From NCBI GenBank assembly GCA_038380795.1, contig CM076274.1, positions 17,020,027-17,084,026 on the forward strand: a DNA stretch of 64,000 nt. The letters are read 5' to 3'. The notes beneath the pieces are model-generated. The model worked only from the letters and a program-made list of their open reading frames with translations, ran no database searches and was not told the DNA's origin. Within the stretch, counting starts at the first letter, position 1; each line of letters begins with the position of its first letter. This document shows positions 10,690-23,597 of the stretch, piece by piece. The position numbers and the translations under genes are program-made. The stretch is from Pyrocephalus nanus. Its lineage: Eukaryota > Chordata > Aves > Passeriformes > Tyrannidae.

Positions 10690-10780
10690 CCCCTTGGTGC
10701 ACAGCCCAATCAGCCTAACAATGTTATTGTTCTCTAATAATTACCTGATAATTTTTATTTTTTTTTTTCCAATGTGCTGC

Positions 10781-13240
10781 TATTAGTTATGGTTCAACTA
10801 AGAGTCCTCAGAACTTCCCAAAAGTTTATTTAACTCGCAGTGATTTTGGGCTGCCTTTCTTTGAGCCTAATTCTGTGGCAGCACAGGGATTGCACACCCC
10901 GGTGCCCAAGGTGCACTGGCTGTCGATCCAACTGAGACAGATGCTTTCCCTGGCAAACAGAACACACTGAAGCCCAGATATGTGACAATCCATGTGTCAT
11001 TTTGGCATGTATCACTCACAAAGTTTTTGTACAAAGAGAAATGTTTCTTAACTTACTAGTCCCTGGAGCATAAAGAATACAGCTCACAGTTTGTGTGCAT
11101 CCAGGGCCAGAGCCTTGCGTGGGATGTGTGCCTGTAGCTGAGCTCAGTTCAGCACAGTTTATTGCCTCCAAGCTGCTCAAGATGGCAGCTTGTTTAACCT
11201 CTGCTGAAAGCAATAATTGAGATTTTTCTCTGCTACAGAAAGATCATCCTCGAGAACACTCAGCCAAGGGACCGACTTGTGTGTGAATCACCAGCAGAAA
11301 ATCATGACCTGGTAGGGTCCCTTTTCTGTACCTACCAAATAAAGTGAATTACATTCCTTTTATGTGAAGCGAGTCACCTGCAGCATTGTACACTAGAAAA
11401 TGACAATCCTAGTTAGAAAATGTGCAACCCTTTTACCCTTGTACTAGGCATAAATCCAAGCTGGATTTCTTCTGAATTTTGAAAGCGTGGTGTTTTTTTT
11501 TCATCTCTGTCTCAGTTTTCAGAGAGGACAGAAGCAGGTAGGAAGCAGCAAAATGACAACCCACATTGTTTCAGACTTCTGAAACTTTGTGAATATTTTT
11601 TCTTGAGTATGGTGAAAAACAGGATAAAGGCCACCCACCTTGTAAGAAAGGCAAAAAAAAAAAAAAAAAGATTTCTGTCAGAGGGCTTTTAAAAATATAT
11701 TATGATGTTATATCTAGTTACTCTTAAAAGGACCAATAAAAGAAAGAAAACCCTTAAAAAAGGAAGTATGCTTAGCCTGGGTTTTTCCAAACATTTGCAC
11801 TGGGGTGCTGAAAAAGTAAGTGGGTACCTGCAGGAGAAAGCTGAGTGTCCTTCTGGGACTTTAGCTTTTCAAAACCAGAAGTGTGGAACTTGAGCACAGC
11901 TTTGTAGTTCAGTTGTTGGGTCACCTTTTTTAAGAACTAGTCTAAAGTTTGGCCTTTGCACCAAGTTATTCACCACTCTGTAGAGCCAAGGCTTGGGTTT
12001 GTATACATGATGCTCTAATAGAGAGGATTTGTGCATATTTACTGCAAATGACAGCAAGTACACAGTGCACAGATTGTATAGCCAAGTGGGCTAATTCTGC
12101 TCATAAACATTTGTTCACACAGATTAAGGAGCCATTTTGGGCCCAACTGAACACTTGGGCATTTTTTTTTTTGTTAGTTTTCTTTGCAAGTACTTCTGAA
12201 TTTTACCCATGTATTTATAGAACTGACCATTTCCATAATGTACTACCTGTGGCCCTGAAAACAACCTCAACTTACCCACAGGGATCATTGTGTTATTGAG
12301 TATTTTTCCCATACTCTAAAAGTACTGGGCATTTTCTAAAAATTGGGTTTGAGCTGACAAATTGTTTAGAGAACAATAGTGAGGTAATGAATCATTGCAA
12401 TGACAGCTCACTGCCTCACTACAGACTGAGGAAACTACTCATTGTGTACTGATACAAAGCAGAGGACAAAAAATTCAGCCATCTGTAACTTATGCAAACA
12501 CCATGAGCAAGAGCTAAAAGCGGCTTCTCACAGATCTTCAGTCAATGGTATCTCTGACACCATTCCCAAGGACTTTCAGGATGCCTCTCTGAGTTCTCAG
12601 CTCATTTTCTTGCAATCCCTCACCTCCAGTTTGGGCTCAGAGACTCCTGTAATCCAGTGCAATCATCTCAGCTTGTCCAAAGCTTATTTTGGCACCTAAA
12701 GCTCAGTTCTTCCACGTGCACACAAACCCTGCTCGCTCACCAAAACACGTGTCAGACAACAGGTTAACCACTGTGCAGGTGAAACCTTCTAGGGGTACAG
12801 AGAGGGTAGGGAGGCCCCCCCCCCAAAATAGCTGGGGACCCACCCCACCACAGCAACGAGAAAGGAGCTTCCAAAAAGGTGAGATCAACGTGCTGCTCTG
12901 CTGTCTGAGGCACAGTGATGTGTGGGAAACAGGCACTGTAAAAACAGCAGAGATGATGGTTGGCAGGGAGTAACAGTCTCTTGCAGATCCAAAACTTTTT
13001 TAAAATCGTTGAAGCAACAGGACTCCCTCTGATTCCCAGATATTTCCATAGCACAAACTGCTCCCCACCAGGCACACTGTCTCGTGGGTCCTGTCATTCA
13101 ATTAATGCTCAGTTTTGAGGCTTCCTCTCTGCAGTGGGTGGGACAAGCTTTTCCTCCAGTTTTTGCTGTGTTTCAGTTAATTTGCCAAGTCCTGCTCCCG
13201 CCAGTTCTGTGCCACAATCCCTAAAACCCCAGATGGAAAT
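10781..13240. other. Non-coding DNA; no gene seen
   Basis: Holds an A run at 11653-11669, a T run near 12161 and a run of 10 C at 12815-12824. Several frames are open on both strands around 12700-13100 next to the C run; none has a recognisable domain. Confidence 0.55.
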
Positions 13241-13810
13241 CCAGATCCATTAGATAGATTTATTATTTCTAAATTTATTCAATATGTTCATGATCCTCAT
13301 AGGAGTTTTGATGACCCTCACTTTCATTTTATAGCAACAGAAATCTTTAGCACTGTTTTGCTGTGGGAAAAATTTGAATACAGTCAGCTAAGGCCATCTT
13401 AAATCTTAAATAAATTACGTTCTTCCTCTCTAAATATTACTTTACCAATAGATAAACTTCCAGCATCCTCTTTCCATTCATATTTCCTTACAATCACATT
13501 CTAAAACCAGATGCTAATGAATCAGCATTTATCTAATTTCCAGTTTCACTAATTATTCATCAGATCAGCTAAATGGGTTTCACTTAGAATTATAGACTTG
13601 GTTACATAAGGCAGATTTTTCTCTCTGTTAAAAATGTTAAGCTGCCTAAAAGTAACTAATATAGTAAATTTCCATCTCTGTTCATGGTCCAAATATACTA
13701 TTAATAAGTGATATTAAACTGGCAAGAACATGCTTAATTCTAGACATATCCTTTTAATCCAAAATTAATTAAACAAGAACGGAAAAAGTGAATTGTGTTA
13801 TTGAGTATAA
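13241..13810. other. Candidate conserved non-coding element, long AT-rich block
   Basis: About 570 bases free of microsatellites and transposon-like ends, and free of open frames over 60 codons. Homeodomain-type cores recur (TAATTT, ACTAATTATTCA, AAATTAATTAAA). A symmetrical ATGCT/AGCAT pair brackets TAATGAATC at about 13511-13530, giving a half match to MAF recognition sites. The absence of decayed repeats over such a length is compatible with purifying selection, but this is inference. Confidence 0.4.
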
Positions 13811-16800
13811 CAGACCCTGCAAAATCCCACAAATGCATCTAAACACTCTGGAGTTGAAAATGAAACCAGCCTGATTCTGTGTCTTCAAAAATGCTATGAA
13901 ATGTGATCATACTGATCTTGTCAACAAACTAGACAAAATTTAGGGTGTTGAAAGATGCACACACCAGAGTTTTGCTCTAGAAATGGGAATGTCACAGCCC
14001 TGGTGTTCGAGCCCAGCAGGTGGGACACTGCACCACGTGTCCCACCAGCTCCAGGAAGGGGCCTGCTGATTGCACACACTTCCTTAGTTAGATCCTGAGA
14101 AAGTTAAACACTAGGGGGTTTTTCAAGTGTGTTTGTACTTTTGAAAGTAAACTATCCTCCCCTGTGAACAGATAATAACATCCCCTGTCCACAGGTGCTC
14201 TCCCAGCCTTGAAACCATAACAGAGCGTTTTCCCAAGTGACTCCTGATGGATCTGTCATCTGCCCTTACATTTTCCTATCTTCCACACGTGGAAAGGCAG
14301 ACTTAACAACCTTCTACCATGTCTTTGAAGCAGCATCTTCCCACTCCTCTAGGTTTCCCAGCCAAGGCAGCTCTGCAGAGAGTTGGTGGGTCCGGTGTGC
14401 GATGGGAGTGAAGCTCCTCAGCTTGAGAAGGAGCAGCTTGTGCCATGAGTTCAGGAGTCTCCAGCCTTTTGCTGCCCTGCTGTGCATCACTCACACCCCA
14501 GCATCATTTCTTCCTGAGGCAAAAATCACACTGCTTGCTCTTTGCAGATCAGCACTTGTCTGTTCAATCCATATTTCTCCGCTTCAGTTCATCAAGCAAA
14601 GCCAACTACTTTGGGTTTTTCAGTCACCCTAAATCCCATCACTGTTGACAACAAAAACACACTGCTGTGGTTTTTGTTTTTTTTTTTTTTTTTTTTTTTG
14701 GTTTTGTGGACTGTTTTTCTAGCCTGAGGATTTTGGCTACAAAAAAAAAATTTTCAGCAAAGTGAAAGAGAATGGAGCAATGACATTACTTTTGTCCCAT
14801 TTCCAGGCAGAGTGGCAGAGAGCCAGTTCTCAGAATTTTTCTGAGAAGCCAATTGATTCATGCTTGTGTCAAGTCCCAGCATCCTTGTGAGAAGCTGTCA
14901 GAGGGCAGCCAAAACTGCTTCACCTACAAATAAAAGGCCACTCTGTTTCAATCATAAGCAAAACCAGGGAAGTGTCACTGAGCAAACAGCCTTCCCCAAA
15001 ATTCAGATTTTACCCAGAGGTTCACCAATCTGTTGGTCATTGCTGTAAATTATCATGGCTAATCAGCTCAGCTCCACATCATCCTGCTTTAGGCCAGGCT
15101 TGAAGGTGTCCTGTGACTGTACTGCCAACTTTCTACTTACACACCTGGCCAGTGGTAGGAGCCATGCAAGCTGTCAAAAGAGCTGGGGAAGAAAGAGCAA
15201 AATGGAGAACACCACAGCCTGGCTTTCCTTTGGTTTTGCCTCTTAGAAATCAGATTGTGTTGGATACAGAGAGAAAGAAGAACTAGTTCACCTGACTATA
15301 TTTCAAAGTACCCTTATGACATCAGTATATTGGTATATCTTCACAGGAAAAAAATTGCACAGGAAGCCTGGCAGCTAATTTATCAGGACTCCTTCATTAC
15401 AAGTGCTTACACAGCTTCTCTATTATCTCAGGCTCTCAGACAGCCTTCCAGTCCCACGGTGTCTGTATGACACGCAAACACACTTATGTTCAATTTACAA
15501 GTAGATAAATCAAGACCTACTATCTTGGAAATAAAATCTGAGAGAAGCAGTAGAGCAAACAATGAACCCCAGCTGGGTTCATCCCTGGACTCTCCCTCCA
15601 GAAAGCCTGGACCGTGCACACTCAAAGTTTTCATGCTTTTAGCTCAGCCCTGAGAGCAAAGCACACCCTTCTATCAAACTGGAGCTCTTTGATAACCACT
15701 CTGCTTGTCAGGCTAGAAGCAGTAACAGAAAGACAGAAAATAGAGGGAGATGATAAAATTAAGATAGTTGGGACTTTATTTCACAGAACTTTCATGCTTC
15801 AGTGCTGTTCCATCAGATACATGAGGGAAAACATGGCTTTGGGCATGTTTTGGACTGGCTATTCATCATGCCTGAAATTCAGTGCTTGGAAGTGAGTTTT
15901 ATCAGCTCACCAGCCCAGCTTTTTTTCCATTTTTGTCTTTTTCTTTTTTCTTATTTTTTTTTCCCCTCCAGCTGGGAAATATCCCAGCTAATTAATGATT
16001 TGGAATAGTTCCCTAATTGGCCTACTGAAGGCAAAAATTAATGCAAGAGAAGTGCTGGGAACGTACAGACATGAGTGAAGGAAGGGTAGGGAAACCAGAT
16101 CAAGACCCTTCCTTTTAAAAGCAGCTAGACACTCATCACTTAAATGAGCAGAGGAGCTCAACCCATCTTATGCCACTCCTATGTAACTTGAATATAATTG
16201 CTGTCCAAAGCAGCAGATGTGGAAAGATATTCTCTACAGCTCCCTGGCACAGTCTAAGCTAGAGGCCTGAATTTCAGCCATGTGAATGTCTGAAAAAAAA
16301 TCTGACAGCTCATGGACCATTTCTGTGGTGAATTTAAAACAATTGTAATGTCTGAGACCGTTTCTTCAACGCTCATAACTGAATTCAAATTAAAAGCAAC
16401 AACCAAGAGACGTGAGCCTAAGTACCTCTGCCTGAGGCAAAAGAATCAATATATTAACTAAAGGATAAGGTGGAACACATCGTACCTCAGGAAATGCATT
16501 TGCTCCAAAACACATTAAGACTGTCAACAATTTGGCTCAGATGTTCACAGCACAGTACACACACAAAAAAGTCATTACCATGCCACAGTATGCATTGGAA
16601 CTGGGCTTTCACCCAGTAATGTTATAAAGAGAAAAGGTGCATGGCCAGCACTTCAAAGAAAAAAAAGTTTCCAGGTTGGAATCATGAGGGATTAAATGTT
16701 ATGGTTTATGTGACATGAAAAGGTCTGATTAGATCCCAAGGTTTCTTTTGGCATGGGAAAGCACTGTTTAATTCTGCTGTCCATAACCTATTACCACTGC

Positions 16801-16854
16801 TCTTCATTTCTCCATCACCTGTGCACACACACAACATGTATGGTACAATGCTGT
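13811..16854. other. Non-coding DNA with a long T run; no gene seen
   Basis: A run of 23 T sits at 14677-14699 and a T-rich stretch at about 15920-15962. The 131-residue frame at 14237-14632 overlaps open frames in another phase and on the other strand and shows no domain. Confidence 0.55.
14677..14699. repeat. Mononucleotide T run (23)
   Basis: Uninterrupted T run preceded by TTTTTG. Confidence 0.9.
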
Positions 16855-17000
16855 CTTCCTGCACACCCTGTCCACCACAGGGAGTCCTGTGTGCATTGAT
16901 AAGGTCTCCTCTCATCATCCCAGGCCCAGCTCTCTCAGCCTTTCCTCACAGGAGAAGTCCCCTAATCACCTGTTGCCCTCCTCTGTGCCCTCGTCATTTT
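16855..17000 (-). mobile_element. CR1 LINE fragment, antisense to the plus strand
   Basis: The plus strand reads GCATTGATAAGGTCTCCTCT, then CAGCTCTCTCAGCCTTTCCT, then CACAGGAGAAG, CCCCTAATCACC and GCCCTCCTCTG. This is the reverse complement of the CR1 3' region upstream of its terminal segment, where the sense strand encodes the familiar gaggaaaggctgagagagctg and gatcttatcaatg motifs. About 20 bases of consensus appear deleted in the middle, and scattered substitutions indicate an old insertion. No CR1 reverse transcriptase coding sequence is present, as usual for 5'-truncated copies. Confidence 0.8.
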
Positions 17001-20000
17001 AGATGAGTTCAAAAAGCAATTAAACAAAATAATGAGGGGGAGGGGGGAAAAAGCCATTTGGGACTATTTAAACAGGATAATCCCAGATCTGGCTTAAGAA
17101 GCCACTTAGCAGAAATTGCTGGAGCCCAGGATGCTACAGGGGCAAGGGCTGTGTGCTTGCCCTTGGCTCACCAATCCTCCCTGGGCAGCTTTTACTGCTC
17201 TCTGTTGGAAACAGCATATTGGGAAGTCAGGGGAAAACAGATATATGGTACTGAGGGGTAGAGTTCACCACAGCTGAGAACAGAAGCAACTTTGGGCATT
17301 TAAATGGCATATTTTACTACTGCATCCATCCTATAATGTTAAAAATTTCACCGACAGTAGGCTTTTTTCACATGCAGTGTGGTTAATAGATTTGGGGGGG
17401 TGATAGTTTTTGGGGGATAGGTGGGGCATTTTCTATTGTGGTTTTAAAAATACTAAACATACTCAGTGAAGCCAAACCAAGACAGACCTGTCAACTCTAA
17501 AAATGATTGCTTTCCCCCAGGCCAAATAGTTTGGTCTCCTGAGAAAAGAAAAACTCCAAATTCTCAGTCTGAATGTGTCAAAAGGTGCTTGGGACCACAA
17601 GATGAAGCTCATGCTACACTGGAAATCTGTTGTGTGGACCAGTGCCCTGCAAAACCACTCAGCCTGTTCTCAGCATGGTTTGACTCCCTCACCATGAGTT
17701 GGAAGCAGAACAATCTGGTGGGTGTGATGTTTTTCACTTCTCTACTGTTCAGCTCCTTGGAAGCTTATCTTCCTTTATCTTCCCTTCCGCTTACTGACCT
17801 TGGAAAATATAGATAGAGATCATAGAAGCAGAATCCTAAAAGGATTATTGCTTTTATTATCTTACTATTGGGAAGCTGATTAAAAGCATATATCCTTTCA
17901 CAGACTACCCTGTGCATTAGCACTCTCAGCTCTCTTAAAAAGGTCACTGGGCAGGATATTAAACACAGTCTTAAGTACTGAACACTCTTTACTTCCAGTA
18001 CAGGTGTCCTTCTCATGACAAATGTCATAGGAAGTTGTCTGTCCCTAGTTCAGGAATCCTATTTTACTCCCTGCTAAAATACAACAATAACAACACAGAT
18101 TTTCCTACAGAAGTATCACTGGCCTGCCAGTGAGCCAAAGAATGGTGGTGGGTGATGGATAGTTACATAAGTAGCTGCAATTTCACTGGCATGTTTTCAT
18201 CCAAACCTCTGCTCTGTGATGGTCCCTATGAGCCACTGACCAGGCCACAGCAACAACATCCTTGAGCTGGCTCGGCCCCCCCAGCACTTTTTTTTGCCAA
18301 AAAGCCAAAACAACTGTGTGAAAACCACTGCAGATATCACCTCCTATTTTCACAGTGCCAAGCTAAAGACATTTTACCAGCTCTGAAGACAGGGCCTTTA
18401 CTGCTTTCCCATTGCAACAGCAAGCTGCTTTCTCGTGTCATGCCTTTTGCAGATGCCAGCTGCTTTGGCATGAAGCAGGATCTCCTAATGTCTCCTCCTA
18501 CCCTGTGGAAATGGCAGGGCATGAACACTGAAGACACTCAGTCATTCTCTCCCAATCCCAGGAAGAGGTCAGACAGGCAGAGTATGTTCCCAGCCTCTTT
18601 AGGCTGTACAAAGCACCAGTTATAAAATCCATGTACTTAAGAATAGGTTGCAGTGGTCATCTCCATAAGCACCTAAGTGTTACTGTGTGGTCACAGCTCC
18701 CCTTTAACACAGCAGTATTTATTTCATACCAGTTTTGAGCAGCAATGGATACGCTGGAGCACCAGGGCGCTGAGGTGTTTAACTGAGGATGAGAACAGAT
18801 TGCTAAATGGACAGAAATAACCCACAGCAGCTGAAGCTCCTTTTCTCTGATGACATCTACTCTTAATACATTGCTGCTTTTACAGAAGAATCCCCCACAA
18901 GTGCACAGAGCACCATGAGTCAGAGCCATCACTCGGAACAAAACCAGGTGAGGGTCAGCCTTTTTGCTGCTGTTTTTGGCCCAAGGAAGCGAAGGAGTCC
19001 TGCTTGCTGACAGTTGTTGTGCAATGCAGATAACCCATCTTTCTGCAGTCATTTGTGGGTGTCAGGAGAAGCTAAGAATAAACCAGGGAAAGCCTCTGGA
19101 AAGGTCTGCTAAGCAGTGAGCTGAAGGAAACACCTCTCAAGATACAGCCTGCATACCCTGGCTTTAGCTTAAAACACATCCTTAGGCGACCTCTGCTACA
19201 TAATCACAGGTGGTAATCACATATTGCAGTTACAATTACTGATTTGCCTATCAGTGAAGTGTTAAAACAAGCACAGATAAGTAGATGTTAGGAACAGTTG
19301 TTGCATCCCTGCTCATCCAGGATATGCTAGAGTTGCTAAACTTGAGAAAATAGGTAGGTGCCCCCTCCTGATCATTACAGGGAGTTGTGATGCAAATTGC
19401 AGCGTTTAAAATCCTGTTTATCCACCAGCCAGATGAATTAGAATTTCTTTCTTTCTTTTTTTAGCAGCTTGTCTCAAAAGAGCTACAGTAATATGGATCT
19501 CCAGCAGAGAAGGCAGGTCAGCATTGGCTGCCATTGAGAAGGAGAGATGGTCAATTAAAAGAAAGAAGCCAATTAGGATGTAACTGAGGACTCTTAGTCA
19601 GGAATATACTGGGGAGAAAAGAAAGGGGAGAAGAAATGTGACTGCCTAAGTCTTCCCAGCAGAGACTGGGGCAAATCTGCTGTTGTGAATGAGATGCATT
19701 CCATGTCCTTGCTTCCAAACTGGGGCAGCACTCTATGGGCAGAGCCTGGAACCAAACAAGCCAACAACATTGCTTTTGGGTCAGCTTTAAGCTTCTTGTT
19801 TTCCTTGTTAATAAGATCAAGAAATTTCCCTGCTCTGTAATTCTGTAAACTTAAAAAAGTTAGTGAAAGGCAGGATTACTGCTTATCTCCTGATTAATGC
19901 TGAAGCTTTAGAGCAGTCTAGCAGCTAAATTAGTACTTAAATTGTACACACAGGTCAGGATTCAAAATCAAGTGTTAACTTCTTTGAGACATGAAAAGCA

Positions 20001-20082
20001 AGATTGCTCTCAAGGTCTTCAGGATAAGCACAAAAGTCTTGGGTTTGGTCCCACATACTCTAAGTGCAATGGAATTACAACA
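17001..20082. other. Non-coding DNA with G-rich tracts; no gene seen
   Basis: G-rich patches occur at 17034-17046 and 17394-17426. Frames of up to 131 residues (18657-19052 minus) have no domains. A (TTTC)n-like tract lies near 19444-19462. A weak CTCF-like match at 18757-18770 was considered and rejected. Confidence 0.55.
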
Positions 20083-20135
20083 ATATAAAATCACAGAGAA
20101 CAAGGTTGGAAGGCAGCCCAGGTAATAAAGGGTCA
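20083..20135 (-). mobile_element. Possible short CR1 3'-end fragment, antisense
   Basis: The plus strand reads AATCACAGAGA, then CAAGGTTGGAAGGCAGCCCA, then GGGTCAT. It resembles the reverse complement of a CR1 3' terminus (aatcacagaatgg, then ggttggaagggacct, then ggtcat). The match is short and diverged, so a chance match remains possible. Confidence 0.4.
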
Positions 20136-20183
20136 TATAAAATGAAAAGCTGACTTTCACTTTGTTGAAACTGAAATTTTGAA

Positions 20184-20203
20184 AAAACAAAACAAAACAA
20201 AAC
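20184..20203. repeat. (AAAAC)n simple repeat
   Basis: Four consecutive AAAAC-type units. Confidence 0.85.
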
Positions 20204-21562
20204 ACCAACCAAAAAACTGCAATATCTAATGCACTTGCTCTCCCAAATCAATGGTCATTAATATTAAATCTACATTTTTATATTGCTCAAAACCCCTGAA
20301 TATACTGGACATATCGAAGTGTTTATACTAGCTAGAATCAAGAACAGCAAAAGCTAAATTTGGATGAAAAGTTTCTTTTGGAAGTCACCAGATAATGGCT
20401 TCCTGCAATATTATAAAAATACAGGGAGAAGAAGCTTTTAATTCAATGCAGCAGTAAAGAGTTTAGATGAAATTTAATTCCAGGGGGAAAAAAGTAAACA
20501 AGCACATCTCTGCTTATTTTAAAAAGCAACGGTCTTTGTAATGGAGCAGAGGGACTCCCTTTCCCCTCTTTTTAAGAAATAAAGCTCTGTCAACACTGGG
20601 CACATTAGCAGCCTGAACCCTCCTGATGCTCTGTTTGACTTGGTCTCACTATGAGAAGGGAGCTGGAACACAGGAAGGGCACAAAACGAACCTGCAACTC
20701 AGTAGCCCAGTTCCAGGCACTACTCTTGGTACCAAAAAAAAAAATCACTGCTGAGTATTTAGCTCATCTGCTTTCACTGGCCATGAAAGAGCTGTTCTGT
20801 AACCCATAAACTCTCCAAAAGACAAGAGAGAAGGTACCCATCCGCACTGCTGAGCACAGACACCAGTCAAGGGAGAGTAATGGGCTCTGACTGTGTTTCA
20901 GGCAGCATTTATTGAGCCAGGTACACGTCACAAAGATGTGATTTCTCTGGTAATGGACTTATCATAGCTTGGATCTGCTCTCTGTCAAAGTAGAGCACTG
21001 CCCACATTCCCTGGAGTCTTAAAATCAGCCATTTCGTAGTTTTTCCTTGCACTAATCCCTTTTGTTGCACAAAAAACCCCACCCCAAAGCCTCCAAGTGT
21101 CCATTGTTTCCCCTTGGGTTTAATGAATGACTCAGAGTATCAGCTAAAAGTTTTCAGCATCACTTCACCGAAGCATAAAGACAGGACCTATTTTTTGCAG
21201 ATTATTGTCCTGCTCCTTATATTTCCAAAATTGTGAGGCTACAAGAAGTTTTCCCAACCACTTTCCATATAGATATTCCTTCAGCTGCATTTCCTTCAGA
21301 AAAATCCAAGATTATTATTTTTTTTTCATTTTCTTTTTCTTTTGTAGGATAGAAATAAGGAGCCCTAAATAGAAGTGATCAGAAAACATCACGGTTTGTT
21401 CGTGTTACCCAGGTCTGTCTGAGGTTTTGGCACTTAATTTTAACTCTCACTTTTTTGGAAGGTGAACCTCAAACATCTACTGCATGGTTCAGTCTGTACA
21501 GAAACTAATCACATTATGAAGAATAAACTACAAAGAAATAAGGATAGCGTTTTAAGATTTAC

Positions 21563-21588
21563 AAAAAAAAAAAAAAAAAAAAAAAAAA
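21563..21588. repeat. Mononucleotide A run (26)
   Basis: Uninterrupted A run; no retrocopied gene recognised upstream. Confidence 0.9.
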
Positions 21589-23557
21589 GCTGTCCTGATT
21601 TTTTTTTTGCCATCAGGTTCTAAGAAAATTTGCTGCAAATAATAGGAGCAAAGTCACTTCCCTGCAATTCCAGACTGGGTGCACCTCCTGCTTAGTCTTG
21701 GCTTCAGAGCAAATCAGGAACAGGGCATGGGCTCTTTTATGATGTGAATGTTTTGAATTTCAGAAAATTAACTTTTTTTTTTTTCATTACAAAAATCATC
21801 ATCCTACATCTGATTCGAATCCACGAATGGTTCCTGATAGAATAACACGCTGATTAAGTCATCAAACTCCCTGGCTCTGGCACTGGTAGCAGCAAGGCAG
21901 GAGCTGTTTCTGAGAGCAACTTTATGTCAGGTGAAAAAGCTGGGAAGTTTGGAGTTGACACTGAGCTACCTGACCAGGTTATCTTCTTCAGCAGCGAGAA
22001 ACGTGGAGTCAGCAGGAATTTTCCTACGCAAAGTACACAGAAGGAGAGGAACCTCTGCCTTTCAATTAATTATTTAAATTGCTTGATGCAACCCTTATGT
22101 TCACAATCTGTAGCTACACTGAGAAACATAAGTGATCCACAACCTCCAAGGACCTTAATCATTACAGAATATGCAGGGGGAACTTGTTGACAACAGCAGC
22201 AGTAATTTAAATCTGCTGGCACTTTCGGAAACAAACAGCTTTTTATAAAATCCAACTGGAGGTGGTTTCCCCTCCTCTTGCTCTCTGAACACTGACAGCA
22301 GGACATCCTCACCTCCCACCCACCAGGGGATGAGCAGGGCAGATGGTAAATCCTGTAGGTGATCATATGGAGCATGCTGGTAGGTATGGGGGGGGCTTTT
22401 TCTCTCCCAAGAAAAGCACAAAGCAATTCTACTGCAGCTGTCAAAGAGAGAAATGCTTCCCCCAGAAGCAACCTGGGTGGTTCTTCACAGTGTTTTTACT
22501 GCTAGACAGCAACCAGGGATTTTTTTATGGAATTAGTTACACTCTCCAAAAGTACAATTTTTCACTATTAAAAACCCACAACAAATAAAGGGTTGATGAT
22601 GTTAAAGCTCTTTTGTTTCTCCAACAAAAAGTTATGTTATCTTGAATTTTTAGTCAAATTCTAGCAAATCATTCCCACCTCCAGCCTCCAGTGAGACCCT
22701 CCTGGGGCCTTGACCTTGTGTGCAGATTGTGTCTTTCTGCTACAGTGCTGCTCAAAACATCCTTCAAGGTTGGTACCTACCTGTTTTGTAGTATGTAAAC
22801 TTCAAAACTCTTCTCTGAATTTTAAGGGACGAGGGTAGTACATTAAAAGCAAGAGGCTAAAAGGCAAGACTATGAGAAGGAGATAAACCTTTTTGCTATA
22901 ATTTTTAGATTAAGTGTGCAGGAGCTTTTATGAAGATAGAGAAAGTCTTCTGGATGAGCCTTCAGGGCACATCAATTTAGAGTTGTTTTCTTTCTGCTCC
23001 CTCCTCACTAACATTGCTCAAAAACAACGCTGAAAATAGTTGCCAGAAATGTAATCAAGCCAGTGAAAGGCACTATAAAGGCTTCTGTGCCTCCAGTGCC
23101 TCCAGGCACATCACTTCTGCTCCTTCTTGTATTTTTCTATGTATTTAATTTAACTAGGCAGTAACCTTTACCACATGAAACCAAGCTGGCAAAACTAAAA
23201 GTAGATTTGATACATGTGCTGAGCCTGGACTGCCTTGCTGGGAACTACAGGGAAAAGTGGTGCCTGGAGATTCCCTGAGATGGAAATGCTAGAGCGAATG
23301 TTACTTGTCCCCCTGCTCCCACTTTGTGGGAAGCTTTTGCCCCACATCTTTTCCACATGGCCCAAAGCAAAAAAAAATGTCAGGAGAGCAAACCCCTGCA
23401 AAAGTTTGCCCTAAATAACATGTAACTGTTGCTGGAGAGCAATGAGTATCTCACTAGTATAGGTACAGGAGTTTTGTTCTTACCCTAATATTTATAGTTT
23501 CAAAATATTATAAACCATGGATAAATCAAAACAAAAGCAAAGCTAAATAATAATAAC

Positions 23558-23562
<5 letters not shown>

Positions 23563-23592
<30 letters not shown>
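23563..23592. repeat. Mononucleotide A run (30)
   Basis: Uninterrupted A run following AT-rich TAATAATAAC sequence. Confidence 0.9.

Positions 23593-23597
<5 letters not shown>

Larger units (their letters stand above)
10501..10780. other. Candidate conserved non-coding element with paired PBX-MEIS sites
   Basis: Repeat-free block containing two identical 12-base copies of TGATTGACAGCC (10639-10650 and 10680-10691) in the same orientation, followed by CAATCA and TAATTACCTGATAAT homeodomain-like motifs. TGATTGACAG is the established composite site for PBX with MEIS or PREP/PKNOX cofactors. Two exact copies 41 bases apart are unlikely by chance and suggest a TALE-homeodomain-responsive enhancer. 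Evolutionary conservation was not tested. Confidence 0.45.

Noticed and set aside
17818..17850. Possible CR1 3' end (GATCATAGAAGCAGAATCC)
   Set aside because: The resemblance to the terminal repeat is brief and the adjacent sequence does not continue as CR1.
18757..18770. CTCF-like GCACCAGGGCGCTG
   Set aside because: It matches only 11 of 14 core positions and misses a key G; below what I would call a site.
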